Shown in pieces: positions 5,983 to 13,183 of a stretch of 25,069 nucleotides of DNA (position 1 is its first letter; each line of letters starts with the position of its first letter). The position numbers and the translations under genes are program-made. The notes beneath the pieces are model-generated. The model ran no database searches. It saw nothing but the letters and a program-made list of their open reading frames with translations, and was not told the origin of the DNA. The DNA is taken from positions 1 through 25,069 of the IMG/VR virus record IMGVR_UViG_3300009164_000335. One strand, 5' to 3'. This DNA comes from a virus.

Positions 5983-6526
5983 GCCCAACCCGCTACCGGA
6001 TTGTATGATTGACATTGAAACCATTGACACTGGTCCTGAAAGTGCAGTGCTCAGCATTGCAGCCATGCGCTGGGACGCCAACAATAAATCAGCAGTTCGC
6101 AACAGCGTTGAAATTCTCATTGACGTAGATGACTGTTTGTCTCGTGGTTGTACCTACAGTGAAGATACCATCAAATGGTGGGATCAGCAGGCACCCGAGG
6201 TACATCACAAGGCATTTACGCAGGGCCCAAGATTGTCCTTGCCAGAAGCTCTCGATGAGCTTCGCAAGTATGTTGCAGGCACACAGAGATTTTGGTGCCA
6301 AGGTCTTAACTTTGACCAAATCATTCTAGAGCAGGCCTACAAGCGATGCGGTGAACCACGTCCTTGGAGTTACTGGCAATGGCGTGACAGTCGTACACTG
6401 ATGAAACTAGTGGACGATTTGCCAGCCAAAGATAGTCGTGCTCACGATGCAATTTACGACGTAGGCTATCAAATTGACTGCATGTTTCATGTGTTTGATC
6501 GCTATGGTATTGATACATTTAAATAG
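5975..6526 (+). CDS. DEDDh 3'-5' exonuclease, Rv2179c-like
   Basis: 183 aa. Exo I is MIDIET (Asp13, Glu15), Exo II is LNFDQ (Asp114), and Exo III is AHDAIYDVGYQ (His157, Asp162), so all four metal ligands and the general base are present. Size and the NFDQIILEQ spacing fit the single-domain exoribonuclease-like group related to DnaQ. Substrate could be RNA or DNA. The start overlaps the cupin gene by eight bases. Confidence 0.87.
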   Translation: MFKPNPLPDCMIDIETIDTGPESAVLSIAAMRWDANNKSAVRNSVEILIDVDDCLSRGCTYSEDTIKWWDQQAPEVHHKAFTQGPRLSLPEALDELRKYVAGTQRFWCQGLNFDQIILEQAYKRCGEPRPWSYWQWRDSRTLMKLVDDLPAKDSRAHDAIYDVGYQIDCMFHVFDRYGIDTFK

Positions 6527-6534
6527 GAAATAGT

Positions 6535-6729
6535 ATGTACGCAAAAAATGACGAAGTTGGTGTAATGAACATTGACTCAGACAAGGTAATTCAAGGCAAG
6601 GTAATTGATGTGGAGTATCCCCGAGTTTGGGTTCGACTGCCCACTCAAAGTGTCATTGAATTCAAACTGCACGAAAAAACCGGCAAGTATCTGGGCAAAA
6701 TGGCAGGCTTAGAACTGACCTTAGTCTAG
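6535..6729 (+). CDS. Small beta-rich protein of unknown function
   Basis: 64 aa, start preceded by AGGAAA. Alternating charged and hydrophobic strands (VIQGKVIDVEYPRVWVRLP) suggest a small SH3- or OB-like barrel. No signal peptide, no catalytic motif. It is the last gene before a late-promoter-like site. Confidence 0.8.
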   Translation: MYAKNDEVGVMNIDSDKVIQGKVIDVEYPRVWVRLPTQSVIEFKLHEKTGKYLGKMAGLELTLV

Positions 6730-6754
6730 TATTTTGATCAAGGGCAAAGTAGGC

Positions 6755-6762
6755 CATAAATA
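6755..6762 (+). promoter_or_regulatory. Late-promoter-like octamer
   Basis: CATAAATA, one mismatch to TATAAATA, nine bases before the start of the tail-fibre-like gene. Placement fits late expression. Confidence 0.5.
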
Positions 6763-6770
6763 CACTTACT

Positions 6771-7883
6771 ATGCCAATTGCCACAGCCCCAACTACTAAT
6801 TTAGACCCGGCGTCTATCACCAGAGCGCACCTGGAATTGTTTCCGGGTGACTTCAGCTACGATTTACTTCGTGGCGGCATTGCCACTGCATTTCGAAGTA
6901 CTGGCATCGATGACCGTGCAACCAACACCATGTTGGTCATTGAAGATTTTGGAACAACGCTGGCAGGTAAATTAACGGTACGGGACGTCGACGCCAAAAG
7001 TATTACAGTCGATGAGTTGACTGTCAAGGACTTTAAAGTCAACGGTGTATTAGAAACTCATGTGCATGTAACTACACTTCTTGTGGAAGGTAGAGAACTA
7101 GTGGTCAGCGCCGGTGCAGTCAATAAAGAGACATTGCACAATGCGGGCGTATACTGGGGACAGCATGGTCCGACTATATTGTTTGATCGGTTCCTTGACA
7201 AACTATCAATATCTTGTGGACTTGAGTTAGTTGCGGGATCTGAAATTACCATCAACGGTAAACAAGCTCTGACAGAAAATGCCCTGGGCAAGAACATTAA
7301 AAGTTCAGGTTTGACCAAACTAGGTGTACTGGAAGAGTTGCTGGTTGATGGTGAAGCCAGAACTGAAATACTGTACACTGAAAAATTAGTGCTGGGTACT
7401 GTAGACTCTCCAGGCAACCTTGCCATCTCTGCCAGCGAAGATCAGATTAGTTGGGGCATGGGAGAATCACAAGGGCAACTGGTTTTAAAAATTGACCAGC
7501 CTCGAGGCATTGTAATACAACAAGGTGACACAGTGGTTGTGACCTTTGATTCGGATGCCACTGTAGTCGAAAGCGATTTAGTAGTTGCTGAAAATATCAA
7601 AGTTGAAAAAGACATCATTGGCAAGGGCAACGTTGGTGTCGCAAAGAATCTATATGTGGGTGCAGGCGCCAAGATCGACCATGAAGGTGCGGCACAGTTT
7701 ACTTCAATACGCATTGGCACAAACTCTATCTCTTGGGCCCCCGCCAAACCTGAGTTTGGTGTATTTGTCCGTGGCGACATAGTTTATAACTCAGAGCCCA
7801 CTGTGGGACTGGCCGCAGGATGGATTTGTTTAGAGTCTGGTAATCCAGGTACTTGGGCTGCCATGGCGTTTGTTGTGCAATAA
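6771..7883 (+). CDS. Tail-fibre or baseplate-like structural protein
   Basis: 370 aa. Many short beta repeats of the kind LTVRDVDAKSITVDELTVKD and LVVAENIKVEKDIIGKGNV resemble beta-helical fibre shafts. The C-terminus GDIVYNSEPTVGLAAGWICL...GTWAAM is a pattern common at the ends of myophage fibre and whisker proteins. No enzyme motif. It is probably trimeric and virion-located (inference). A late-like octamer lies upstream. The exact role (long fibre, short fibre or neck) cannot be told. Confidence 0.8.
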   Translation: MPIATAPTTNLDPASITRAHLELFPGDFSYDLLRGGIATAFRSTGIDDRATNTMLVIEDFGTTLAGKLTVRDVDAKSITVDELTVKDFKVNGVLETHVHVTTLLVEGRELVVSAGAVNKETLHNAGVYWGQHGPTILFDRFLDKLSISCGLELVAGSEITINGKQALTENALGKNIKSSGLTKLGVLEELLVDGEARTEILYTEKLVLGTVDSPGNLAISASEDQISWGMGESQGQLVLKIDQPRGIVIQQGDTVVVTFDSDATVVESDLVVAENIKVEKDIIGKGNVGVAKNLYVGAGAKIDHEGAAQFTSIRIGTNSISWAPAKPEFGVFVRGDIVYNSEPTVGLAAGWICLESGNPGTWAAMAFVVQ

Positions 7884-7889
7884 TAATCA

Positions 7890-8099
7890 ATGTTCGATCC
7901 CAGTTACCTAAGGGACTTTGATCGATGGTTTTTAGAAAATGCAACTTGGTCTAGACATTTTTTACTTGTGCCAAGAAAAGATTTTTTAACAGGCCAATGG
8001 ATGTGGGCCACGTATGCTTATCGTGCTCACAAAGATAATCTAACACTTACAAGATGGTATAATCAAGATTTTGCCATTTGGTATTTTTTAACAAAATAA
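7890..8099 (+). CDS. Aromatic-rich small protein
   Basis: 69 aa, rich in Trp, Tyr and Phe (DRWFLENATW, GQWMWATYAYRAH, WYNQDFAIWYFLTK). It begins six bases after the fibre gene and has no clear ribosome-binding site. No motif recognised. Its position suggests co-transcription with the fibre gene. Confidence 0.72.
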   Translation: MFDPSYLRDFDRWFLENATWSRHFLLVPRKDFLTGQWMWATYAYRAHKDNLTLTRWYNQDFAIWYFLTK

Positions 8100-8102
8100 A
8101 AT

Positions 8103-8372
8103 ATGATAAATGAACCACGTATAAAGTTTTATGGAATAATAGTCGCAATAGTTGTAGGACTATGGGTGCTGGCATCATTAATACCAGAGAGTCCGGTATC
8201 ACTTGAAAAATCACGAACAGAACAACTTCGTACATTTTGTGTAATGAATAGACAGTGGGTTGAGTTCCGCAATGGCGATGCCACTTGGGGCACTGCTTTA
8301 TTAGACTATGAAGGCAAGCCAGTGACATGCAGGTCGATCAACAATCAAATATTTCATGGAAGTGGTAAATGA
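8103..8372 (+). CDS. Single-pass membrane protein
   Basis: 89 aa. One N-terminal transmembrane helix (FYGIIVAIVVGLWVLASLI, about 9-27) is followed by a hydrophilic domain with two cysteines (FCVMNRQW and VTCRSI), consistent with an exported, disulfide-bonded tail. Overlaps the DHFR start by four bases (ATGA). Function unknown. Confidence 0.82.
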   Translation: MINEPRIKFYGIIVAIVVGLWVLASLIPESPVSLEKSRTEQLRTFCVMNRQWVEFRNGDATWGTALLDYEGKPVTCRSINNQIFHGSGK

Positions 8373-8887
8373 AAGCAATAATAGCATGCGACCCCAAAGG
8401 TGGCATTGGCTATCAAAATAAATTGCCGTGGAATAAACTTGAGGGCGACCTTCTACGGTTCAAAGAGTTGACCACTAATGGCATAGTCATCATGGGTAGA
8501 AATACCTGGGATAGTTTGCCTAGAAAGCCCTTGGCCAACAGGACCAATGTTGTGGCAACCTCTTCCACTTTGATGTCGACAATCGAAAACAGTTTTGGTA
8601 ATTATTCTGCCACCAGAGAAGAGTACTTGTTTGCGGCCAGATACCCCAATACATTCTCAGTTACCAATCCTGAAATATTTAAACATGACGACAATGCCTG
8701 GGTAATAGGCGGCGCAAAACTTATTAACAGCATGTGGTCTTTAATTGACACAGTGCATCTATCTCGCACGTACACAGAGTATCATTGCGACGCATTTATT
8801 GATTTAACTCTACTGGAAAAAGAGTTCGAGTTGAAGAGCACAGAATCAAATATAGATCATAGTTACGAAATATGGAAAAGAAAATGA
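8369..8887 (+). CDS. Dihydrofolate reductase
   Basis: 172 aa. It reduces dihydrofolate with NADPH, regenerating the folate used by thymidylate synthase. Hallmarks: GGIGYQNKLPW (Met20-loop region), catalytic Asp27 in LEGDLLRFKELT, the NADPH motif VIMGRNTWDSLP, and WVIGGAKLINSM. Length is normal and all key residues are intact. It overlaps thyA by four bases, the usual phage pairing of T4 frd and td. Confidence 0.95.
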   Translation: MKAIIACDPKGGIGYQNKLPWNKLEGDLLRFKELTTNGIVIMGRNTWDSLPRKPLANRTNVVATSSTLMSTIENSFGNYSATREEYLFAARYPNTFSVTNPEIFKHDDNAWVIGGAKLINSMWSLIDTVHLSRTYTEYHCDAFIDLTLLEKEFELKSTESNIDHSYEIWKRK

Positions 8888-9807
8888 ATCACGATTTAAC
8901 CTATACAAACTTGCTGGAAGATATCTTGGCCAACGGCGAAGACCGTGGCGACCGCACCGGCATAGGCACTCGCAGTGTATTTGGTCGACAACTACGTTTC
9001 GACCTCACGCAGGGCTTTCCCGCAGTTACTACCAAGCGACTGGCTTGGAAATCCTGTGTGGGTGAACTACTTTGGTTCATTGAAGGATCAGGAGATGAAC
9101 GCAGACTAGCAGAGATTACACATGGTAGTCGGGATGGCACAGTAACTATCTGGACTCCCAACGCATTGGCGCCTTACTGGAAATCTCGGTCTAGATTTGA
9201 AGGCGACTTGGGTCGTGTCTATGGAGTACAATGGCGCAAGTGGCAAACCCCCAGTGCCAATGATGAAGATATACTGTTCCGTGACGATTTTGGCAGTTGG
9301 TATTCTGGTGGTCCAGGTCCCGCCATTAAAATTGTAGATCAATTAACTGATTTGATCAAGGGTATTAAAACAGATCCCACAGGACGTAGGCACATCATGA
9401 GTGCATGGAATCCAGGCGAGCTGGATCAGATGGCTTTGCCTCCCTGTCATGTCATGTGTCAATTCTACGTCAGCAACCGGGGCCAACTGAGTTGCCACAT
9501 GTATCAGCGCAGTGTTGATGTATTTTTAGGATTGCCGTTTAACATTGCCAGCTATGCATTGCTGACTCATATGATTGCACAAGTCTGTGATTTAACTGTG
9601 GGCGATTTAATTATCAGCACAGGCGACACTCACATCTATCAAAATCATTTGGAACAAGTCAAACAACAACTGAGTCGTGCCCCATTCCCTGCACCAACGT
9701 TAAACTTGACAGCGTCGATAAAAGACATTACAATGTTTACTATGGATGATGTACAATTAATGAATTATCAATGCCATGGTGCCATTAAAGCAGACATGGC
9801 AGTCTAA
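8884..9807 (+). CDS. thyA: Thymidylate synthase (ThyA type)
   Basis: 307 aa from ATG 8884, which overlaps the DHFR stop; ATG 8872 is an alternative. Motifs: GEDRGDRTGIGTRSVFG (phosphate loop), GELLWFIEGS, GRRHIMSAWNP, catalytic cysteine in ALPPCH, and GDTHIYQNH. It converts dUMP to dTMP with methylene-tetrahydrofolate. A 20-30-residue insertion-like stretch (SANDEDILFRDDFGSWYSGG) lies mid-protein, as in several bacterial homologues. No intron interrupts it, unlike T4 td. Confidence 0.96.
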   Translation: MNHDLTYTNLLEDILANGEDRGDRTGIGTRSVFGRQLRFDLTQGFPAVTTKRLAWKSCVGELLWFIEGSGDERRLAEITHGSRDGTVTIWTPNALAPYWKSRSRFEGDLGRVYGVQWRKWQTPSANDEDILFRDDFGSWYSGGPGPAIKIVDQLTDLIKGIKTDPTGRRHIMSAWNPGELDQMALPPCHVMCQFYVSNRGQLSCHMYQRSVDVFLGLPFNIASYALLTHMIAQVCDLTVGDLIISTGDTHIYQNHLEQVKQQLSRAPFPAPTLNLTASIKDITMFTMDDVQLMNYQCHGAIKADMAV

Positions 9808-9817
9808 GGATTAAACT

Positions 9818-10396
9818 ATGAAACAAGAACTAGACGAATTGCTGTGCAAGAAGTACCCCAAGATGATGGTGAACCGCAACAAGGACATGAAAGAAACTTG
9901 CATGTGCTGGGGCTTTGAATGTGGTGATGGTTGGTATAATATCCTAGATCAGCTCATGGCCAATATTCAGCATCGTATTGATTGGAAAGAAAAACAACGA
10001 AACAGTACCATCAAGTATAACGAGATGGCCACACAGGCCAAGGCTGGCAACTTTGAACTGTTTGAAACATACCATCCAAGTCTTAGTCAAGAATATAAGG
10101 ACAGGCGAATGGGAGAGATCGTTGCCGATGACCTCCGTGAACTGCCGGAAACAATTCCACAGGTAACATTAGACCAAGTTAAAGAAAAGTTCGGCACCTT
10201 GCGTTTTTACTACAGCGGTGGCGATGACAGCATCGATGGCATGGTACGCATGGCAGAAAGCATGAGTGCTGTGACCTGCGAAGAATGTGGCGTTCCAGGT
10301 CGTATTCGACATGGTGGATGGATCAGCACACTCTGTGATGAACATGCTCGAGCTCACGGCAAGAGTGACCTCACTGAGGAAGAACTAACTCAATGA
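9818..10396 (+). CDS. Phage protein with C-terminal zinc-binding domain
   Basis: 192 aa, start set by AAGGATTAAACTATG. A helical N-terminal half is followed by VKEKFGTLRFYYSGGDDSIDG, then a CEECG...CDEHA segment whose Cys/His ligands suggest one zinc site. The combination recurs as an uncharacterised protein in many tailed phages. Function unknown; the zinc finger hints at nucleic-acid or protein binding. Confidence 0.85.
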   Translation: MKQELDELLCKKYPKMMVNRNKDMKETCMCWGFECGDGWYNILDQLMANIQHRIDWKEKQRNSTIKYNEMATQAKAGNFELFETYHPSLSQEYKDRRMGEIVADDLRELPETIPQVTLDQVKEKFGTLRFYYSGGDDSIDGMVRMAESMSAVTCEECGVPGRIRHGGWISTLCDEHARAHGKSDLTEEELTQ

Positions 10397-11160
10397 AAGT
10401 AATTTTATGCACAGGGGGATTTGATCCCATACACAGCGGTCACATCTCATATCTTAATCATGCTGACCATTTGAGAGAACAGGGCGAGTCGTGGCTAGTG
10501 GTGGGATTAAATTCTGATGCTTGGCTGACTCGTAAAAAAGGTAGACCATTCATGCCTTGGCAGGATCGCATGGTGGTCTTGGACAATCTGCACATGACTG
10601 ACATGATCATTGACTTTGACGACAGTGATGGCACAGCCTGCGATGCAATACGCAAAGTTAAAGAATTGTTTCCTGGTGCTGACATTGTATTTGCCAATGG
10701 TGGAGACAGAACTCAAGACAATATTCCAGAAATGATATTTGATGATGTTGAGTTTGTATTTGGTGTTGGTGGTGAAGATAAGAAGAACTCCAGTAGTTGG
10801 ATCTTAGAAGAATGGAAGAATCCCAAGACTGAGCGTCCCTGGGGATATTATCGTGTACTACACGATGTCAATCAAGCCAAGGTCAAAGAGCTGACCTTAA
10901 AGCCCGGAGCCAGCATCAGCTACCAGCGACATGACCATCGCAGTGAATTCTGGATGGTCACAGAAGGCACAGGGGATGTCATCCTAGCCAATGAAGACCA
11001 AAGTGACATAGCCATGCACACACTGAACAAGCATGAAGGCTTCATCGTCCCACAGGGATTTTGGCATAAACTCAGCAACACCGGACTGGTGCCCCTGCAT
11101 GTGGTGGAAATACAGTTCGGCGCCCAGTGCGTAGAAGAAGACATTGAACGGGCTGAATAG
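10393..11160 (+). CDS. Nucleotidyltransferase fused to mannose-isomerase-type cupin
   Basis: 255 aa, two domains. Residues 1-145 form a cytidylyltransferase-like Rossmann domain with the HxGH motif in GGFDPIHSGHISYL, of the TagD/HldE-C kind that activates a sugar or alcohol phosphate with CTP or ATP. Residues 147-255 match the type II phosphomannose isomerase cupin: RPWGYY, LKPGASISYQRHDHRSEFW, GFIVPQGFWHKLSN, VVEIQFG. The GDP-mannose pyrophosphorylase domain that usually precedes this cupin is absent. The enzyme probably makes an activated sugar for glycan modification (inference). Coupled to the preceding gene by ATGA. Confidence 0.88.
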   Translation: MKVILCTGGFDPIHSGHISYLNHADHLREQGESWLVVGLNSDAWLTRKKGRPFMPWQDRMVVLDNLHMTDMIIDFDDSDGTACDAIRKVKELFPGADIVFANGGDRTQDNIPEMIFDDVEFVFGVGGEDKKNSSSWILEEWKNPKTERPWGYYRVLHDVNQAKVKELTLKPGASISYQRHDHRSEFWMVTEGTGDVILANEDQSDIAMHTLNKHEGFIVPQGFWHKLSNTGLVPLHVVEIQFGAQCVEEDIERAE

Positions 11161-11217
11161 TCTAGTTTAAATTAGACTCAGCCGTCGGTTGACTTTGGCG
11201 CCTAGATGTGGTATACT
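11159..11217 (+). promoter_or_regulatory. Stem-loop plus sigma70 promoter (PeSL-like)
   Basis: Stem AGTCTA/TAGACT (11159-11178) overlaps the previous stop region. Then come -35 TTGACT (11189), a 17-bp spacer and TATACT (11212-11217). The core is nearly identical to the promoters at 11694 and 21601. Confidence 0.85.
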
Positions 11218-11248
11218 GTGTACATGTAATACATATACCAGGCTTAAC

Positions 11249-11644
11249 ATGGCAAGAACAATATACTCAAATCATCCCAAGTGTGTTAATCACGGGTGCA
11301 ACTCATTTGTTATCCTGCAAGGATTGGACAAAGAAGGCAATCCAAGTTATCGTCCGCACTGCGGTCATTGCCAGTCTGCAAGTTGGGGCAAATGGCCACA
11401 TCGAAAAGGTGTGACTCCGTTTAAAACTGGCAAATGCAGTAACAAGGACGGACACCTAGGGTTTAAATGTTTGATTAAGTGGAGCCAAGTTCCAAATTGG
11501 GCAACTGGCATGACGGAAATCGATCATATCAATGGCGATAATTCTAAGAATGCACTAAGAAACCTTCAAGAGCTTTGTCCCATGTGTCATAAGCTCAAGG
11601 GACAAATAAAAGGTGACTACAAGAGATTTCGTTACAAGCGATAA
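11249..11644 (+). CDS. HNH endonuclease
   Basis: 131 aa from ATG 11249; earlier ATGs lie in or before the promoter. N-terminal Cys/His pairs (CVNHGC and CGHC) suggest a zinc ribbon. The HNH core is TEIDHINGDNSKNALRNLQELCPMCHKLK: the DH pair, central N and a terminal CxxC...H. Such proteins are often free-standing homing endonucleases in T4-type phages. It carries its own promoter cassette, as expected for an independently inserted gene. Confidence 0.9.
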   Translation: MARTIYSNHPKCVNHGCNSFVILQGLDKEGNPSYRPHCGHCQSASWGKWPHRKGVTPFKTGKCSNKDGHLGFKCLIKWSQVPNWATGMTEIDHINGDNSKNALRNLQELCPMCHKLKGQIKGDYKRFRYKR

Positions 11645-11747
11645 ATTGTTGTAAAAATACAACAAAAAAGATGTCTTTTCTTGCAGATTTTGGTTGACTT
11701 TGGTGCCTAGATGTGGTATACTATGTACATATTAAGCAATAAAGGAG
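11644..11747 (+). repeat. Promoter-cassette repeat, copy A
   Basis: Shares TGTTG(T/C)AAAAATACAACAAA, an AAAGATG(T/C)C segment, the whole promoter and an ATGTACATA...TAAG...AATAA leader with 21551-21653. The two copies precede unrelated genes, so the cassette appears to have moved as a unit. Confidence 0.75.
11646..11722 (+). promoter_or_regulatory. Terminator-like hairpin plus sigma70 promoter (PeSL-like)
   Basis: 8-bp stem TTGTTGTA/TACAACAA with an AAAA loop (11646-11665), just after the HNH stop. Then -35 TTGACT (11694), 17 bp, TATACT (11717-11722). Drives the gene at 11754. Confidence 0.87.
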
Positions 11748-11753
11748 TTGGCG

Positions 11754-12017
11754 ATGAAAGAGATCAAAATTAAAGTATTTGGTGATTCAGGTCACGCCTG
11801 GGCTCGCTTTCCCAAAGCCCGCTTGGTCAAACTTGGTATCGCAGATAAGATCACTCCTTACAGTTATCAAAATGGTGTGAATGCCTTTTTGGAAGAAGAC
11901 TGTGATTTGTCCACGTTGATGTCGACATTGAAGGCTCGAGGCTATACTGTAAAGTTCGACGAAAGTTACACCAACAAGTCCAGCAAGATTCGTAGCTATT
12001 GCAGTTACCAGGCTTAA
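11754..12017 (+). CDS. Small phage protein of unknown function
   Basis: 87 aa, start set by AAAGGAG six bases upstream. Alternating strands and helices (KEIKIKVFGDSGHAWARFPKAR) and a Tyr/Ser/Lys-rich end. No signal peptide or catalytic motif. Expressed from the copy-A cassette; likely an early host-takeover accessory gene (inference). Confidence 0.87.
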   Translation: MKEIKIKVFGDSGHAWARFPKARLVKLGIADKITPYSYQNGVNAFLEEDCDLSTLMSTLKARGYTVKFDESYTNKSSKIRSYCSYQA

Positions 12018-12046
12018 TTGACATAAATTGGTTTTGGTGTTATAAT
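12018..12046 (+). promoter_or_regulatory. Sigma70 promoter
   Basis: TTGACA (12018), 17-bp spacer ending TTTTGGTGT, TATAAT (12041-12046): full consensus in both hexamers, with an extended TG. It directly follows the upstream stop codon. Confidence 0.93.
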
Positions 12047-12073
12047 TAATACTTAGAAACAAGGAGTCCTGCA

Positions 12074-12355
12074 ATGAAGCAAGATTACACCATGTACATT
12101 TACAAGACGGACCGTCGTACCAAGACTGGTGAGCGTCTAGTATCCACCACAGTATGGACAGACCGAACTGCAGAGGGCATGAAGCGGGAGATCGAAGGTT
12201 TGTATTGGATCTACTTGCCCAAAGACGGCTACCGCTTTGAGTGTGTGCCCACAATGAAGACTGTCAAGAACTTGATGTCGGGCAAAGACATCCAAATCCC
12301 ACATGACACACCACGTGCCTGTGATCCCTCCAGCGAACTTTACTGGAGCATGTAA
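12074..12355 (+). CDS. Small phage protein of unknown function
   Basis: 93 aa, AAGGAG site 5' of ATG 12074. Basic, with the strand pattern MYIYKTDRRTKTGERLVSTT and Tyr/Trp-rich segments. No recognised domain. First gene of a four-gene overlapping operon (to 13183) that starts from the consensus promoter at 12018. Confidence 0.87.
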   Translation: MKQDYTMYIYKTDRRTKTGERLVSTTVWTDRTAEGMKREIEGLYWIYLPKDGYRFECVPTMKTVKNLMSGKDIQIPHDTPRACDPSSELYWSM

Positions 12356-12552
12356 TGCGCTGGGCTTGCCTAATGTACTACAAGGACAAACTGTATTCGG
12401 GTCACTACTGGGGCGAAGAATACAGTTTGGCCCGAGCTCGTAGGGCCATGGCGGAATTACAACAGTTTCATCCTGCCATGCGCTTCGAGTTGACAGACTG
12501 CAAAACTGGTGCTATAATACATACAACAAATAAACAAAAGGTTGCTATATGA
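12355..12552 (+). CDS. Small phage protein of unknown function
   Basis: 65 aa. Its ATG shares a base with the previous TAA (TAATG). The opening MRWACLMYYKDKLYSGHYWG is aromatic-rich; an Ala/Arg helix follows. A second consensus promoter lies inside its 3' half, so downstream genes can be expressed independently. Confidence 0.82.
   Translation: MRWACLMYYKDKLYSGHYWGEEYSLARARRAMAELQQFHPAMRFELTDCKTGAIIHTTNKQKVAI
12490..12518 (+). promoter_or_regulatory. Sigma70 promoter inside a coding region
   Basis: TTGACA (12490), 17 bp ending CTGGTGC, TATAAT (12513-12518), within the end of the 12355 gene; 30 bases before the start at 12549. Confidence 0.88.
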
Positions 12553-12692
12553 AAATCGTTTATAATCGTTTGCTGGGTGGTTGGTATATTGTGCGTGGCG
12601 CACACCAGACGCCCATTGGTGGCAGGTTCAATAGCCGAGAAGAAGCTAAAGCCCGCTTGAGTTCTTTGCCTGCAATGTTGAGGACAGCATGA
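12549..12692 (+). CDS. 47-aa phage protein
   Basis: MKIVYNRLLGGWYIVRGAHQ..., preceded by AAAAGG. A compact beta-strand start and an Arg/Glu helix (FNSREEAKARLSS). Stop overlaps the next start (ATGATG). Short proteins with this GGWYIVRG...GGRF layout recur in phages (recollection). Function unknown. Confidence 0.8.
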   Translation: MKIVYNRLLGGWYIVRGAHQTPIGGRFNSREEAKARLSSLPAMLRTA

Positions 12693-13183
12693 TGAACAAT
12701 TTTACAATTAAAGACAAAGAGTTTCGTAATGTCCACAATGGTCTGTATCTACTGGACCGTGTGGTAAGTGATCTCGAGGAGGTCATCCATCCAGACTTGT
12801 TTAAGAAATTGCTGAAGGCATCCACGGAAATCCGCAGAGGCTTCACCGGTGTCTACGAGCAAGAAACAAAACAGTTTGACGAGAAGAGCGAACACTATGA
12901 CAGCGTTCGTCGAGACCTTGGACTGACTGCAACTTGGAGCATCTTTGAGATCGAGGATCTCAACAAGGCCCATACCTTCCCTGAAGCAGAGTATGTTGTA
13001 TACACTGACCATTGGGGCAAGGGCGAGGTAGTCAAGTCCATTGCAGGCCTAACATGGTCGGCTTTGTACATGGCTGCCAATGCCGCAATCCGTGACAGTG
13101 GAGATGACCACCACACGTTCATTGAAAAATTTACTCCCATTCCTGACAAACCTGGTTACCTTAATCTTTCTACTGGATCTTAA
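12689..13183 (+). CDS. Phage protein of unknown function
   Basis: 164 aa from ATG 12689 (ATG 12692 is equally possible). Mixed alpha/beta; charged helical N-terminal half, then EAEYVVYTDHWGKGEVVKSIAGLTWSALY. No metal or nucleotide motif I can identify. Ends directly before the ParB-like gene. Confidence 0.85.
   Translation: MMNNFTIKDKEFRNVHNGLYLLDRVVSDLEEVIHPDLFKKLLKASTEIRRGFTGVYEQETKQFDEKSEHYDSVRRDLGLTATWSIFEIEDLNKAHTFPEAEYVVYTDHWGKGEVVKSIAGLTWSALYMAANAAIRDSGDDHHTFIEKFTPIPDKPGYLNLSTGS

Noticed and set aside
7058-7780. Minus-strand ORFs of 122 and 112 aa under the fibre gene
   Set aside because: Shadows of the plus-strand structural gene; no ribosome-binding site and no plausible protein features.
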